This document shows, in pieces, positions 12,806 through 24,500 of a stretch of DNA of 64,000 nucleotides. A model generated the notes under the pieces. It was not told the origin of the DNA. It made no database searches and saw only the letters and a list, made by a program, of their open reading frames with translations. The translations under genes were made by a program, and so were the position numbers. This stretch comes from Bolinopsis microptera (lineage: Eukaryota > Ctenophora > Tentaculata > Lobata > Bolinopsidae). The stretch is taken from contig NC_087082.1 of NCBI RefSeq assembly GCF_026151205.1, positions 15,905,365-15,969,364 on the forward strand. Direction: 5' to 3'. Within the stretch, counting starts at the first letter, position 1; every line of letters begins with the position of its first letter.

Positions 12806-13550
12806 TTTAATACAATCTAAACAATAACCTACCCTATAAACTGATCGGGAATATTTTCATAATTTTGTTATGATTTAATATAATATGTACTTAGACTACT
12901 TACGTATTGTATACTTACATATGTTATATGACGTGTACTTATACAGTTTAGTTAGTTTGTTTAAAATCTGTTTTAATTAAGTTCAGGTTTAAATAAAATT
13001 TCCTTATTTCTAATTAATAAATTCTGAGATCTCATCGTCTAATTTACCGAAAATTAGTGAATTTCGATTATTGGGGCAGTTTTGGAGGAAACTTTAATCT
13101 TAAAAATATGTAGTACCATTATCATTTACGTTGTCAATCAGTAATTAATATATTTATGAATTTAATCAGTTGTACCGTGAGGATAATTACATCTTACCAC
13201 AGTCATGATTGTCAATTATTTTAGCTTAACGTTTTACAATTAATATTATGCTTGGAAAAGATGCTTCCTTTTTAGTTCTGATTTATAAGTTTTTTAAAGT
13301 GACAGTCTCAAAATAAGTTTACTGTTGCTATTTTTGCTGTTCTATGCTTAACACTTCTGGTTTTTTTTGTATCCATTATATTTTTATTTGTCTCTGGGGT
13401 TAGTATGGACTACAGCAAATAATTGAACTCATATTTCTAGTAGCTGAGTTGTATACATCACAAGTCACAATATGCCATCAGCCAATTTCAACAAACACAG
13501 ATTGTATGTGACAAGATAATCATTCTTAACCTAGACCAACAATCCTAGTG

Positions 13551-15602
13551 ATGATCCCGCCAGTAAGAGTTCCTGCCAACTTTGGTAGAAAATTGATAAA
13601 CTCCCCAGTACATGGTAACCTGGTGCTGAATCTGAGAGATGGATCAGTGTTGAGAGTAAACTCGGTCATAATGTCCCTCAACAGTCCAGTTATTGGAAAT
13701 ATAACCACCAACCTTTGTCAGGTACTGAGATAAAATATAATTTAGATTTTAATAAGTTACAGTTTTACAATTAAAGTTGTTAAACAAAGTTAGTGTTATT
13801 TAAAGATAATATAAAATAACTTGTGTTTCATATTTCCATTACTCATATTTTCATGTTGTTTTAACTCGTAAAAATAAAATTTGTTTAAGTTTAACATTTT
13901 CTATTTCAGTCTTCACTAGAGATGGACGACTTTAGTGTTGAAGCAGTACATTGTTTTGTTGATGCAATGTACTCTGGTGAATCTAAGATGCTGGATAGAG
14001 TAAACTTTGAGGACGTTAACAAGATGGCCCACGTTTTTGGTGTGGGGTGGTTTAGAAGGAAATGTTTGAAGTTCTTTAAAACAGATGTCTTGAACTTTGA
14101 AAATAATTCTTTCGAGGAGATTCTGTTTGCCTGTGAGATTGCCAGTCGTGCAAACTTCAACTTGAATCAGAGCAAGTTTGTGGGGCTATTTGTCAGAAAC
14201 ATGAATTCCAGGAACATAGGAAAAAGGGTATTCCTACGGAAATACATGTCCGACTTAGCTGGCCTGTCAAAACGTCAGATCAACATGGCAATTCAGATAG
14301 CTGGTAGAGAATTGAACATTCTGTTCGATTGTTTAATCAGTTATCTCACGTTTGGGTTGAAGTACACAGGATTTGATGAGAACTCTCTGTATTTACTCGA
14401 ACAAGTAGATATGAGTCTATTTCAGCAAAGATATCCGGACCAGTTTGTTGAAGTAGTAGACCTGATTACTGAACTGTCGGGAGGATCTGAGAGTGGTAAA
14501 GTGAAAGAGTTGTTAGAAAAGGTGGTCAAGTTGAGGAGTGAAGGTGTAGCTGGTGGTTCTGATGAGGTGCTAGAAGACAGTCAATTTAGTGAAGGTTCTG
14601 AAGATAGTAATGATGAAGATGTACAGGAGGGTTGTAGACACGTTGCTATTCAAACTGATGAGGTTAACTCAGGTAAATGGATTGTTTGAATTGGAAGGGT
14701 GAACACTGAACTTGCCTATTATTTAGTTTTAATTTCATATGTTTGTAATATGTCTGCTAATTTTTCTTTTAAATAGAGCAAACTAAGCAGATCTAATATA
14801 AATATTACCTATAATAAATTACAGGTTGTATACAGCCTTTAATTGACACATTGTTTGTTTAGTTTGAGTACACTTGTTCAGATAAATGTCCCTGCTCATC
14901 ATAGTTAATAACTTATTTATTTTCAGGTCAGATTGCCAGACAAACTGATGAGATTAAAACAGGTAAACAGAATGTTATTATTATCATATTTTGGTACCTA
15001 CTTATTAACATACACATTTTACTCTTCACCCAAATTTTATGTCTCTACCAGTTGGTTATATAATTATTAATCTTTTGAGTTAACCATTTAATTGTCAGTT
15101 ACACGTCGTGTCATTTTGTTTATAATTCATTTTCATTAATTTATTTGCAGGTTGGATACAGCCTGTGATTGGCACATTGTATCCCCTGTTACCAGACGAA
15201 CCAGTACAGTTCATAACAACAGATAATGAGAAACAGGAATATATTGGTGTGGGTTATACTGTACCTGTAGAGGGTAGTACTGATAGGAGGTGGTTTAATA
15301 TGAGATGTGAGAATATAAATACCAGTCAGTGGAATTATCTTATTGGGGGGTGTACTGTATATAAATACAATACACAGTACTTAAACAGTGTTCCACCTGA
15401 TAAAGTAAAACACTGGATTATAACTAAAACTTGTACCCACCTAAAGGTGGTGTGTAACAATGTGACAGTTCTCAATTTTAACTTTGCTACTGACTACTCA
15501 CCAGGTAATGAGACTAGTCACCAGGTTTGGTTGAATAAGTGTACAGATGTAGATTTTATCCCATATTATCAAAATCTCCTTTTCTTGAAACCGGTTGGTT
15601 AA
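13551..15602 (+). CDS. BTB-BACK protein with unknown C-terminal module, copy 3
   Basis: Exons are 13551-13721, 13910-14672, 14927-14962 and 15151-15602, giving 473 residues. This copy has only one mini-exon, encoding QIARQTDEIKTG. Its 5' half matches exon 3 of the other copies, while its 3' half and following intron match exon 4 (GATTAAAACAG, then ATGTTATTATTATC). The two mini-exons appear to have recombined into one. The C-terminal module is the most diverged of the three (start KQEYIGVGYT, end TDVDFIPYYQNLLFLKPVG), whereas the core around SVPPDKVKHWIITKTCTHLK is unchanged. The linker contains EGSEDSNDEDVQEG. Function as for the other copies is inferred from the BTB-BACK region only. Confidence 0.75.
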
Positions 15603-15804
15603 ACCCTCGATAGCACTCTCTTTATGTTTTATAATTATTTGTACGGCTTTTGGTATAAATTTACACTTTTTACGTATACTAATTGTGTATTATGTTGAGA
15701 CAAGTTCTCCTCGAGTGATTTTACACAAAAAACTATTTAAATTCATATTGCTTTTGATATAAGCTTCATTTTTGTCGTATTTTAACTTAGACAACATAAT
15801 ATCA

Positions 15805-16132
15805 TCAGCCTAATGTTGACTGTTTTATTGTAAGTAGTTATCAGCTATGAATCCACCCTAAAGTTGACTGTTTTATTGTAAGTAGTTATCAGCTATGAAT
15901 CCACCCTAATGTTGACTGTTTTATTCTAACTACATATGTCAGCTATGAATCCACCCTAAAGTTGACTGTTTTATTGTAAGTAGATATCAGCTATGAATCC
16001 ACCCTAATGTTGACTGTTTTATTCTAACTACATATCAGCTATGAATCCACCCTAAAGTTGACTGTTTTATTGTAAGTAGTTATCAGCTATGAATCCACCC
16101 TAATGTTGACTGTTTTATTCTAACTACATATG
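15805..16132 (+). repeat. 48-bp minisatellite, alternating A/B units, ~7 copies
   Basis: Tandem units of about 48 bp share GTTGACTGTTTTATT and CAGCTATGAATCCACCC. Two versions alternate: A has TAAAG...GTAAGTAG, B has TAATG...CTAACTACATAT. The array is therefore a dimeric (~96-bp) higher-order repeat. The copies are nearly identical, and the same family returns at 29.2-30.1 kb. Confidence 0.9.
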
Positions 16133-18549
16133 TCCAGCAAGAGAGTTTAATGTTTTCTCCTCTTTATTGCTTCTGTCTGGAGAGTTAGGGTTTGTGTTAG
16201 GTGGTGTTGTGATGTTATAGCTCTCACTCGTGGAGAATTCACTTCTATTAATGAACAAGGAAATTTTCAATGTTTAAGTATTTAAGGACGGTCATGACTT
16301 AAACACTATAATGTTGAAGTTTGATGTTGGTTAATGGGTAATTGTCTGTTGTTTCTGAGGGAACGAAATGTTGAGAGACGATTGTGGCATTTTGTTATAA
16401 CAATAGGACAATAGCAGTATTTAAATTTAAGTAACGCTGCGTTACATACAGCATAGCTATATTTTCTTACATAAAAATTATGGAATCACACCAATTAGAT
16501 ATTTAAGCCACGGTCTGCGTTGATGATTATGAACGTGTAGAACTCTCGATTATTCAGTCTGACGTAGATGAGACTTGCCTTGTAACTACTGACAGTTGAG
16601 CGATTCTTTGAAATATTTTTTATTCTGCTGCAGGATTTATTAAAATCCTCTAACTTTAAAAATATCCTCCAGATAGTAATCAGATCTTAAAAATCGAGGG
16701 AACAAACCAGGAAACTGGGCGAAGTTGTTTTACCATGTGGTTGACACATCACCTCAGCTGTCTGGAAATACCGCCCTCTCAACAGATATTGCTTTCAGTT
16801 CGATGTCTGGGGCCACGATTATCAGGTTGTTAGGTTTTTTGGATAAATTAGTTGGATGTCGCGTACTCTGCAGCATTTTCGTGCTAATTTTCGGTTAAAT
16901 ATCGAAGTTAAATCTGTGTGCTTTTATTCGGTTGGGTGCTACGCTAATGATTAAATCTACGTATTAGTTTAGGTCCGTCCTAATCCAGTTATCTATATTT
17001 AGAGTGGCTTGATGTTGACTGACTTTTTGGATATAATCTTGGCAATTAGAAAATTAAATTCTTACTCGGTAAATACTGATGTACTGTTCATTCCTCCATT
17101 ACTTGATCAAATTGTATACAATTAGTGACCTAATACAGTGTAATCGTTAACCGCCATCTTTCCCGGAACATCCCGAAGAAACTCTCGCTTTAATGTACTA
17201 CATTATGAACAAGATGGAGTTGCTACGAGTTTAGCTCTCTGTATCCAACAAATAGGGGTTCCAAAACTTCGTCAACGTCTACTGTCATGTCATCATATCA
17301 TTTTAGATGTAAGGTTGTTTTGTTGTTGTCCATGTCTTTTTTTATAACCTATGATACAGCCATTTAAGGTCATAGTTGTTTTGTTAGAAGATTAAGTCCG
17401 TGTGTAAACATGATTATCATCTAACATTCTATGGATCGATCATTTTTATATGGTCAAGTTTTTTCGATTCATTCACTCAAGTATCAGGTATCTTAATATA
17501 ATAACTACATATTAGAGCTTATTATCTTTTTAGAATTGAAAAATATTCGTCATATTATGGACTGGTTACATCTGGTTAAATAGCTTCCATTTCATTACAA
17601 TGATACTAATAAAATCTTTTAATAATCGTTAAAATGTAATAGATTTGTAGAGTTTTATTTAGTTTTAAATATTTAAATATATTTAAAGAAGGTATTGTGT
17701 GTTTATCTGCTCAATGGGGCCCGATGTAAGAGTTTTATCTCACTACCGTTGATCTAGTTTTACTATAATATAAGCGTCAAAAGGAATCCAAAACCGCAGG
17801 GTTGGTGTTTTCTTTAAGTTCGACAATAACAGCTGGCAAGTCTGTTACGAATTTACAAGTGCTAACATTACCAGGTGGGTCACTAAACAGTTATTTCCAG
17901 GTGACATAACAGTTCATTTCCAGGTGACACTACAGTTATTTTCAGGTGACACCGAGATCGGGGTTCACAGTATCGCAATGTTGATATAAGGAGCTGGTTG
18001 ATACCAAACACGCCTCAATGATAACATGTAAATTGTTATAAATGCTATCTTCTCGGGGTTTGTTATCTACACTTACAGTGGGGAGGATACTACATTCCTT
18101 ATGTTCTAAAAGGCGCATTAATACCGTTTGCTAGACTTTAAACACGGAGCCTGCAACGCGTGCAACAAGCTGCCTGAACCTGGTCACTGACCAGGGCTTT
18201 ACAAATGTCTCCTCTATAGAAATAAATAAATCCAAATCATTGGATCTAAACCTCATTAACCTAGCAATCTAAACACACTCTTAAATAATCTCACTGTCGC
18301 TTCGTGAGGTGTTTTCACCGACACCATTATAGCCGTATAATGCAGACAATCCGTATAATGCAGACAATCCGTATAATGCAGACATAGAATAAGACAGATC
18401 CTCTCATAATCGTGTCAACACATTATAACCCCCTAATTAACATTAATTACCCCATGAAGTATCCAATTAAGTACCCAATTAAATTACCTAATTACCCCAG
18501 GATACCACCTCATTACCAGACAGTGGCCTCAGCTCGCTCCTCCCCCCAG
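16133..18549. other. Noncoding stretch between BTB array and kinesin exons
   Basis: No gene could be established. Short tandem repeats are present: about three copies of ACAGTTATTTCCAGGTGAC-like units at 17888-17950 and three copies of an 18-bp unit CCGTATAATGCAGACAAT at 18333-18386. Two open stretches with plausible splice borders (about 16693-16829 and 17175-17312) were not recognised. Confidence 0.5.
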
Positions 18550-21500
18550 TCACCGCCCCCAAACTGACGGCATTTGCGGTCACGTACTTATAGGAACCGC
18601 TAAACTCTTCCTTCATTGTCTCCGGCACGACATCGGCGCAGCTACTCTCCCCTACGTCGACAAAAACGGACAGGTACGGGTTGGAATTTTAATTGAAATA
18701 ATAATAAAAATCAGTGCTCAATTCTGCCTTCAGACAAGGCTCCCCAATTAGGTTGGGGGTCCTGTCGAAATGCGCGAAAATTTTTGCGCGCAGGTAGTAC
18801 AACATTTGAGTATTTTGCGCCACAGGCCACAGGTGGGCCCTCAAAATTGAGTTAACATCAGAACCTGTATGAGATTTAACCTGATAGTGATTACTGAGAG
18901 GTCGCTTCTTTTTGGGTTCTTTTGTTTTCAGATCAGCTTTTTTAAACAGAAATGCTTCCTTTTACAATGCCCATGAATCTCTGATGTGAGTCCTATAATT
19001 ATCTCTAGCATGATTTTTTTTAAATTTCAAAATTCAAATGAACTTTATATCAAGGATACAGTTATATTTAGAAAAGACCACAATATCTCCTGTGAGGGCA
19101 AAAACATGAAAAAAGAGAGCTAGAAAAATATTCATGTGCATGAGACTCAACACTACCAGACTGCAGCTGGAGTGAGAAACATTATGTAAACATCATAGTA
19201 AAATTTATTTCGCTGAAACAAAACACGGCGGTAAAACCATAATTACATTGGTGCCGACCCTACATAAAATCATTATAAATAATCAAGAGAACAAATTAAA
19301 ATGTAACGATACCTTCTTGCTACACTCTACAAACTCACACGATATAACAACAAAATAACATAATTATATATTATAATATACCAATCTATCTAACCACTCA
19401 ATGGACCTTCACGTACTGCGTGACGCGCTTTGTTTCAAAGAAGAAAAACGGCGCTTTCTAGTGCAGGTGAATAAAATTTAAATAAAATATTATAATATTC
19501 CAGGCCAGCAATACGTCAGAAGACAAATTTTCTCAGTCCTAGTCTAACATAGGCTGGCAATGCATTCCACAGAAGCATTGTTCTATAACTGACGTTTCAG
19601 TAACAACAACTTAATACTTAGTCTAGAGTATTGGCTATTATACTGGCTCAATACTGGCTCAATACGGCTCAATACTGGCCAATACTGGCTCAATACTGGC
19701 TCAATACTGGCTCAACCTTAACTACAGTTCATCTGCAAATAACTCTCGGTTATTCATAAAAATATAAAAGTTGGTTTTCATCAATAATAATGAATTTATA
19801 TAATATCGTATTTTAAATAATACCACAAAGTATATAGCTATGTAACAGTATATAGCACTTGTCTTCACTAGTTACTGGTATCAAATTTCGGGGGAAAATA
19901 GTTTATAAATTTGTAATAGGCAACTGTAACTCTTGTTCTCCATGCTCAGCGTTTCGCTGACACCTTGAAAATGACCTATTATCAACCAACAGTTACGGAG
20001 GGGTAGGAGCTTTGTATCATGCAGTTTGTAAAGCTAGGGTTTATTTTCCGGTTTTTTTTTAGGTTCCAGGTTTCCCTAATTGTATCTCTTTCGGTATTCT
20101 TCTTTTTGTTTGTTTCTTGTTTTTTTAATCTAAAAGTGTTTTTTTTTCCGCTTGGGTATTGATTGATCACGTGATGCTTTTTATCAAGTATGAACAAAAC
20201 TTTAGCTTACCCGGTGAAATTGAGCATCTTATTGTTCCCTGAGCCAATCGTAAGAAACGTGTGAAGTACGTCGGAATATTGGAAGAAGAGTGGATGAAAA
20301 AAAAAAATAACAAGATCACATTGTTTAAAATCCTTACAGTAAGAAGCGAAACCAATTTTTAATTCCCCCAAATAAATAGTTATATACCCTGGTGAATTCA
20401 GAAATGGCGCGGCAACTGCAAACATTCAGCTTTGAAGTATCGATAATAATCGTTTGTAATTTACAAAATCCCGCATTTTGGTTGGCTCGGTAATAATTTG
20501 GCTTGGGACTAGCTGGTGACTGGCTTTGGTAAACATTTTGTGTAAGAGTTAAGTTAGTATCTGTTTGTTTACTTTAACGTTTTTTTTCCTTAGATGTTTC
20601 TGATCCGTATTAAATTACTTTTTTCATGGATTAATGAATGTCCTTAATTTTTCAATCTACGTTTAAAGAGCGACGTTGACCGTGCAGGGCTGGATTAATT
20701 AGGTTCTGGAATGTGGAAATGTAAACATCTGCCCTTAACGGGTAGAAAAATTGGCAACGGTCCAGTTAAAATGTACTGTGATGGGGATAGGCGATGTTTT
20801 TTGAAAGACAGTGGAGGTCGGCCCAAAATAGACTTCTTTTGATCATGCACCGTGGTCAAATCATTGCTTTAGAATTGTAGCAGTAGCGCACTGAAATATA
20901 CATGTAGGCCCTCCTTAAACACAGGGCAGCCTAATAGAAAGCAAGCTATTCTGCTTAATAAACTGATAAATTTTAAGGAACTCATATTAGTGGAGTTTGT
21001 ATCAAAAGAAAAGCGGATAGGTATTATGATATGTAGGATCTTTTTGAGCGTACCAAAATGCTTTTAAAAAATCATTCAAAATTTAAACAATTTTTAATCT
21101 TCGTTTAGAAATTATAATGTCAAAGTAGCGTATTTAAAATACTTTAAATGCTTCAGGCATTTACTTCGGTAAGCTTGTTTTTTTAAATTTGAAATTGGAG
21201 CGGTTTGTCCGCTGGAATTAAACCATGTCATTAATTTTAAATTAAGCCAATGCTTGATGGCCTTAATAAATAAATCAAATTTCCCGACGCGGTCGATTGG
21301 TTTAAGTCCAATTAGTAATCCTGCACGTTGTTTAAATACTGCGATGGACCAATTATATTATATTTGATACTTTTATTTGTTCTTGCTGCAGCTTAGGTGA
21401 TATTAAGTCGGCAAATAGTGGCGATACCAACCGGCTATTACAGCTGTCTTAACAGCCGACGCTTACTTTTAATTAATTTCTACCCCACCTCGCGTCGGTC

Positions 21501-24500
21501 AGCTCTTTGTTTTAAAGGAAAAAAATCAAAACAGCCGACGCTTGTTTGTGTTCTGTTATGGCTATTGGCCGGCTATTAGCTGGTTAATAGCTGGTCGGTA
21601 CAGTACCTTTTTGCCATTTAGTCTAAGAGGCATATTGATATCAGTAAACGATAAAAACGAGGAGTAACCAAGATCATTATAAGATATTTGTATACAAATG
21701 TAAGGGCAAGGTTTTTACCCAAAAATAGATGGATTTTAAATAATCATGAATCATGATCTAGTGAGACCTTTTCTATATCAGTTCTCAGCTTATGTTATTA
21801 TTGTACACAATTATTACTAGCTAGTTTATCTTGTTAGTCCGCTTGTTATCCAGTTTAGATAATATAATACGGATATTATTACCAAATTATATCATCGAAT
21901 TATCCTTTTATTTTTTATTCTAAGCTTTTTGTCCTTGTGGATAAGTCATTACTTGTATCCATGTCTAACAATCTCCACTAAAAGCCTGGAACACAGATAA
22001 TCTGTCCCAACTTTCTCAGGCTTAAAATCGTAGGGACTACGGGTGGAAGATGAATAATTGAAATTTCAACAGCATCTTGTTCCCTTCATTGTGCTGATTA
22101 CAGGAAGCATTCTGTTTACGCTCATTCTGTAGAATGAGATATCGTTCATTTAAATTGGGTAAATCGTCTGTAACTTCCTAAACTACTAAAACCTTGACTA
22201 CTATACTTTGTTTCCGACCAGAGCACAGTGTAACAGTTAACTTCTTATAATCTTGACATTAATTTCATAATGTTGGACCAATCTCGCTTAAATCTCCACC
22301 ATCTCATGAATTTATAGTCCACTAACCACTTAGCAACCACTTAGAAACCAAACCTGCATTTACTCTGATGTCGATTAAATATAACTTAAACAAAGTGTCG
22401 TGGTTTGTTTTTTCGTTTGTTGATAAGGTAGCCGGAAGTTTTATCTGCAATTTGTGAGTAAGTTTTTCTAGCAAATTTTTAGTGTGTTTTGCTGTGGTTT
22501 TCTACTACATACATCCTCAAGACAAAACACCTTTTCAAAGATACACATGACTCCATGATGGACTTTAGCACGAACGCGCTGACGACCGAGGAAGAGTGAG
22601 GAGATGAAACACTTCTTCACAACATATGATGTAGACGAGAAATGGTATGTTAGAGTTGGATGAACTGCAAGAAAATGTTTGCTAATTTCAACGTCATCGC
22701 GTTGAAAAAAGGAGACATAAAGGGCTTCTTTTGAAAGGGTAACTATGGATCTTTAAGGGTTAACTAATGATTTACTTTTACTAGTCTTTTAAAATATCTG
22801 TTTATATTTCATTTTGGTACCCGATATTTGGACCAGCTAAGATAGATTTAAACGTTAATCAGTAAATTTTGTAGAAATGCCGGATACTTTCTGTCTTTTG
22901 ATTGGTCAATGATGGAAGCTGATTGGTCCACTTGCTGGCCCGCTGGGTCACTTTCCAGGAAGAAGTATTTCACCCACCAGTATCCATAATCAATTATGCA
23001 ATTACATAATTATGTAATTAATCGCTTTAAGGTTGAACACTGACCGGGGACGGAACTGTAGACTTTGATGGAGCTTGATGCAGTTATAGAGAGGATAAAT
23101 GGCAAGAAGTCTAACCTCATGATAAGTGGTTGGACGCTTTTAATCTTGATAGACGAGGGGATGGGTAGGTGGGGAGGTGTCACACGAAGAGGTCAGTGTT
23201 CTAGGGGCCGGGGGGAGGCGCACACGAGGAGGTCAGTGTTCTAGGGCCGGGGGAGGCCGCACACGAGGAGGTCAGTGTTCTAGGGGCCGGGGGGAGGTGT
23301 CACACGAGGAGTCAGTGTTCTAGGGGCCGGGGGGGGTGTCACACGAGGAGGTCAGTGTTTCTAGGGGCCCGGGGGAGGTGGTCACACACGAGGAGGTCAG
23401 TGGTTCTAGGGGCCCGGGGGAGGTGTCACACGAGGACTGAGGTCAGTGTTTCTAGGGGCCGGAGGAGGTTCACACGAGAGGTCAGTGTTTCTAGGGGCCG
23501 GGGGAGGTGTCACACGAGGAGGTCAGTGTTGTAGGCCGGGGGGAGGTGCACACGAGAGGTCTGTTCTAGGGGCCGGGGGAGGTTCACACAGGAGGGTCCC
23601 GTTGTAGGGCCGGGGGAGGGTGTCCACACGAGGAGGGTCAGTGTTCTAGGGGCCGGGGGGAGGTGTCCACACGAGGAGGTCAGTGTTTAGGGGCCCGGGG
23701 GAGGTGCACACGAGAAGGTCAGTGTTCTAGGGGCCGGGGGGTGTCACAACGAGGAGGTCAGTGTTCTAGGGGGCCGGGGGGAGGTGTCACACGAGGAGGT
23801 CAGTGTTCTGGTAGGCCGGGGGAGGGTGGTCACACGAGGAGGTCAGTGTTTCTAGGGGCCCGGGGGGAGGTGTCACACGAGGAGGTCAGTGTTCTAGGGG
23901 CCGGGGAGGGTCACACGAGGAGTCAGTGTCTAGGGGCCGGGGGGGTCACACGAGGGTCGTGGTTCAAGGCCGGGGGAAGGGTCCCACGAGGAGGTCAGGT
24001 TCTAGGGCCGGGAGGTGCACACGAGGTCATGTTCTAGGGGCCGGGGGGAGTGTCCACACGAGGAGGTCAGTGTTCTAGGGGCCGTGGGAGGTGTCACACG
24101 AGGAGGTCAGTGTTCTGGTGGCCGGGGGAGGTGTCACCACGAGGAGGTCAGTGTTCTAGGGGCCGGGGGGAGGTGTCACACCGAGGAGTCAGTGTTCTAG
24201 GGCCGGGGGAGGTGTCACACACGAGGAGGTCAGTGTTCTAGGGGCCGGGGGGAGGTGTCACACGAGGAGGTCAGTGTTCTAGGGGCCGGGGGAGGTGTCA
24301 CACGAGGAGGTCAGTGTTCTAGGGGCCGGGGGGAGGTGTCACACGAGGAGGTCAGTGTTCCTAGGGGCCGGGGTTGACTCTTCTTCTTTAATTTAGAACC
24401 ACACCTGCACTGTGCCCACATTCTGTAGATAAAAGTAAATTACGCCCTCTTCAGTTATGTGGCCATTAATATCTCTTTCCTTGAAGGTAGCGGTGGCGAT

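Noticed and set aside
15805-16132. Regular repeats resembling a CRISPR array
   Set aside because: Units are contiguous with no unique spacers, and the genome is clearly animal. The same holds for the arrays at 23.2, 29.2 and 62.2 kb.
16693-16829. Possible exon reading GNWAKLFYHVVDTSPQLSG
   Set aside because: It has plausible splice borders, but no family was recognised and neighbouring exons are missing.
17175-17312. Possible exon reading NVLHYEQDGVATSLALC
   Set aside because: It is open with a weak donor (GTTGTT). A formin or other origin was considered but could not be supported.
20167-20425. Small minus-strand frames with hydrophobic stretches
   Set aside because: Low-complexity AT-rich translations without start context, splice partners or homology.
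23663-24241. Gly/Arg-rich open frames in the G-rich array
   Set aside because: These are alternate-frame readings of the ~40-bp repeat; only the VSHEE frame has a traceable coding origin.
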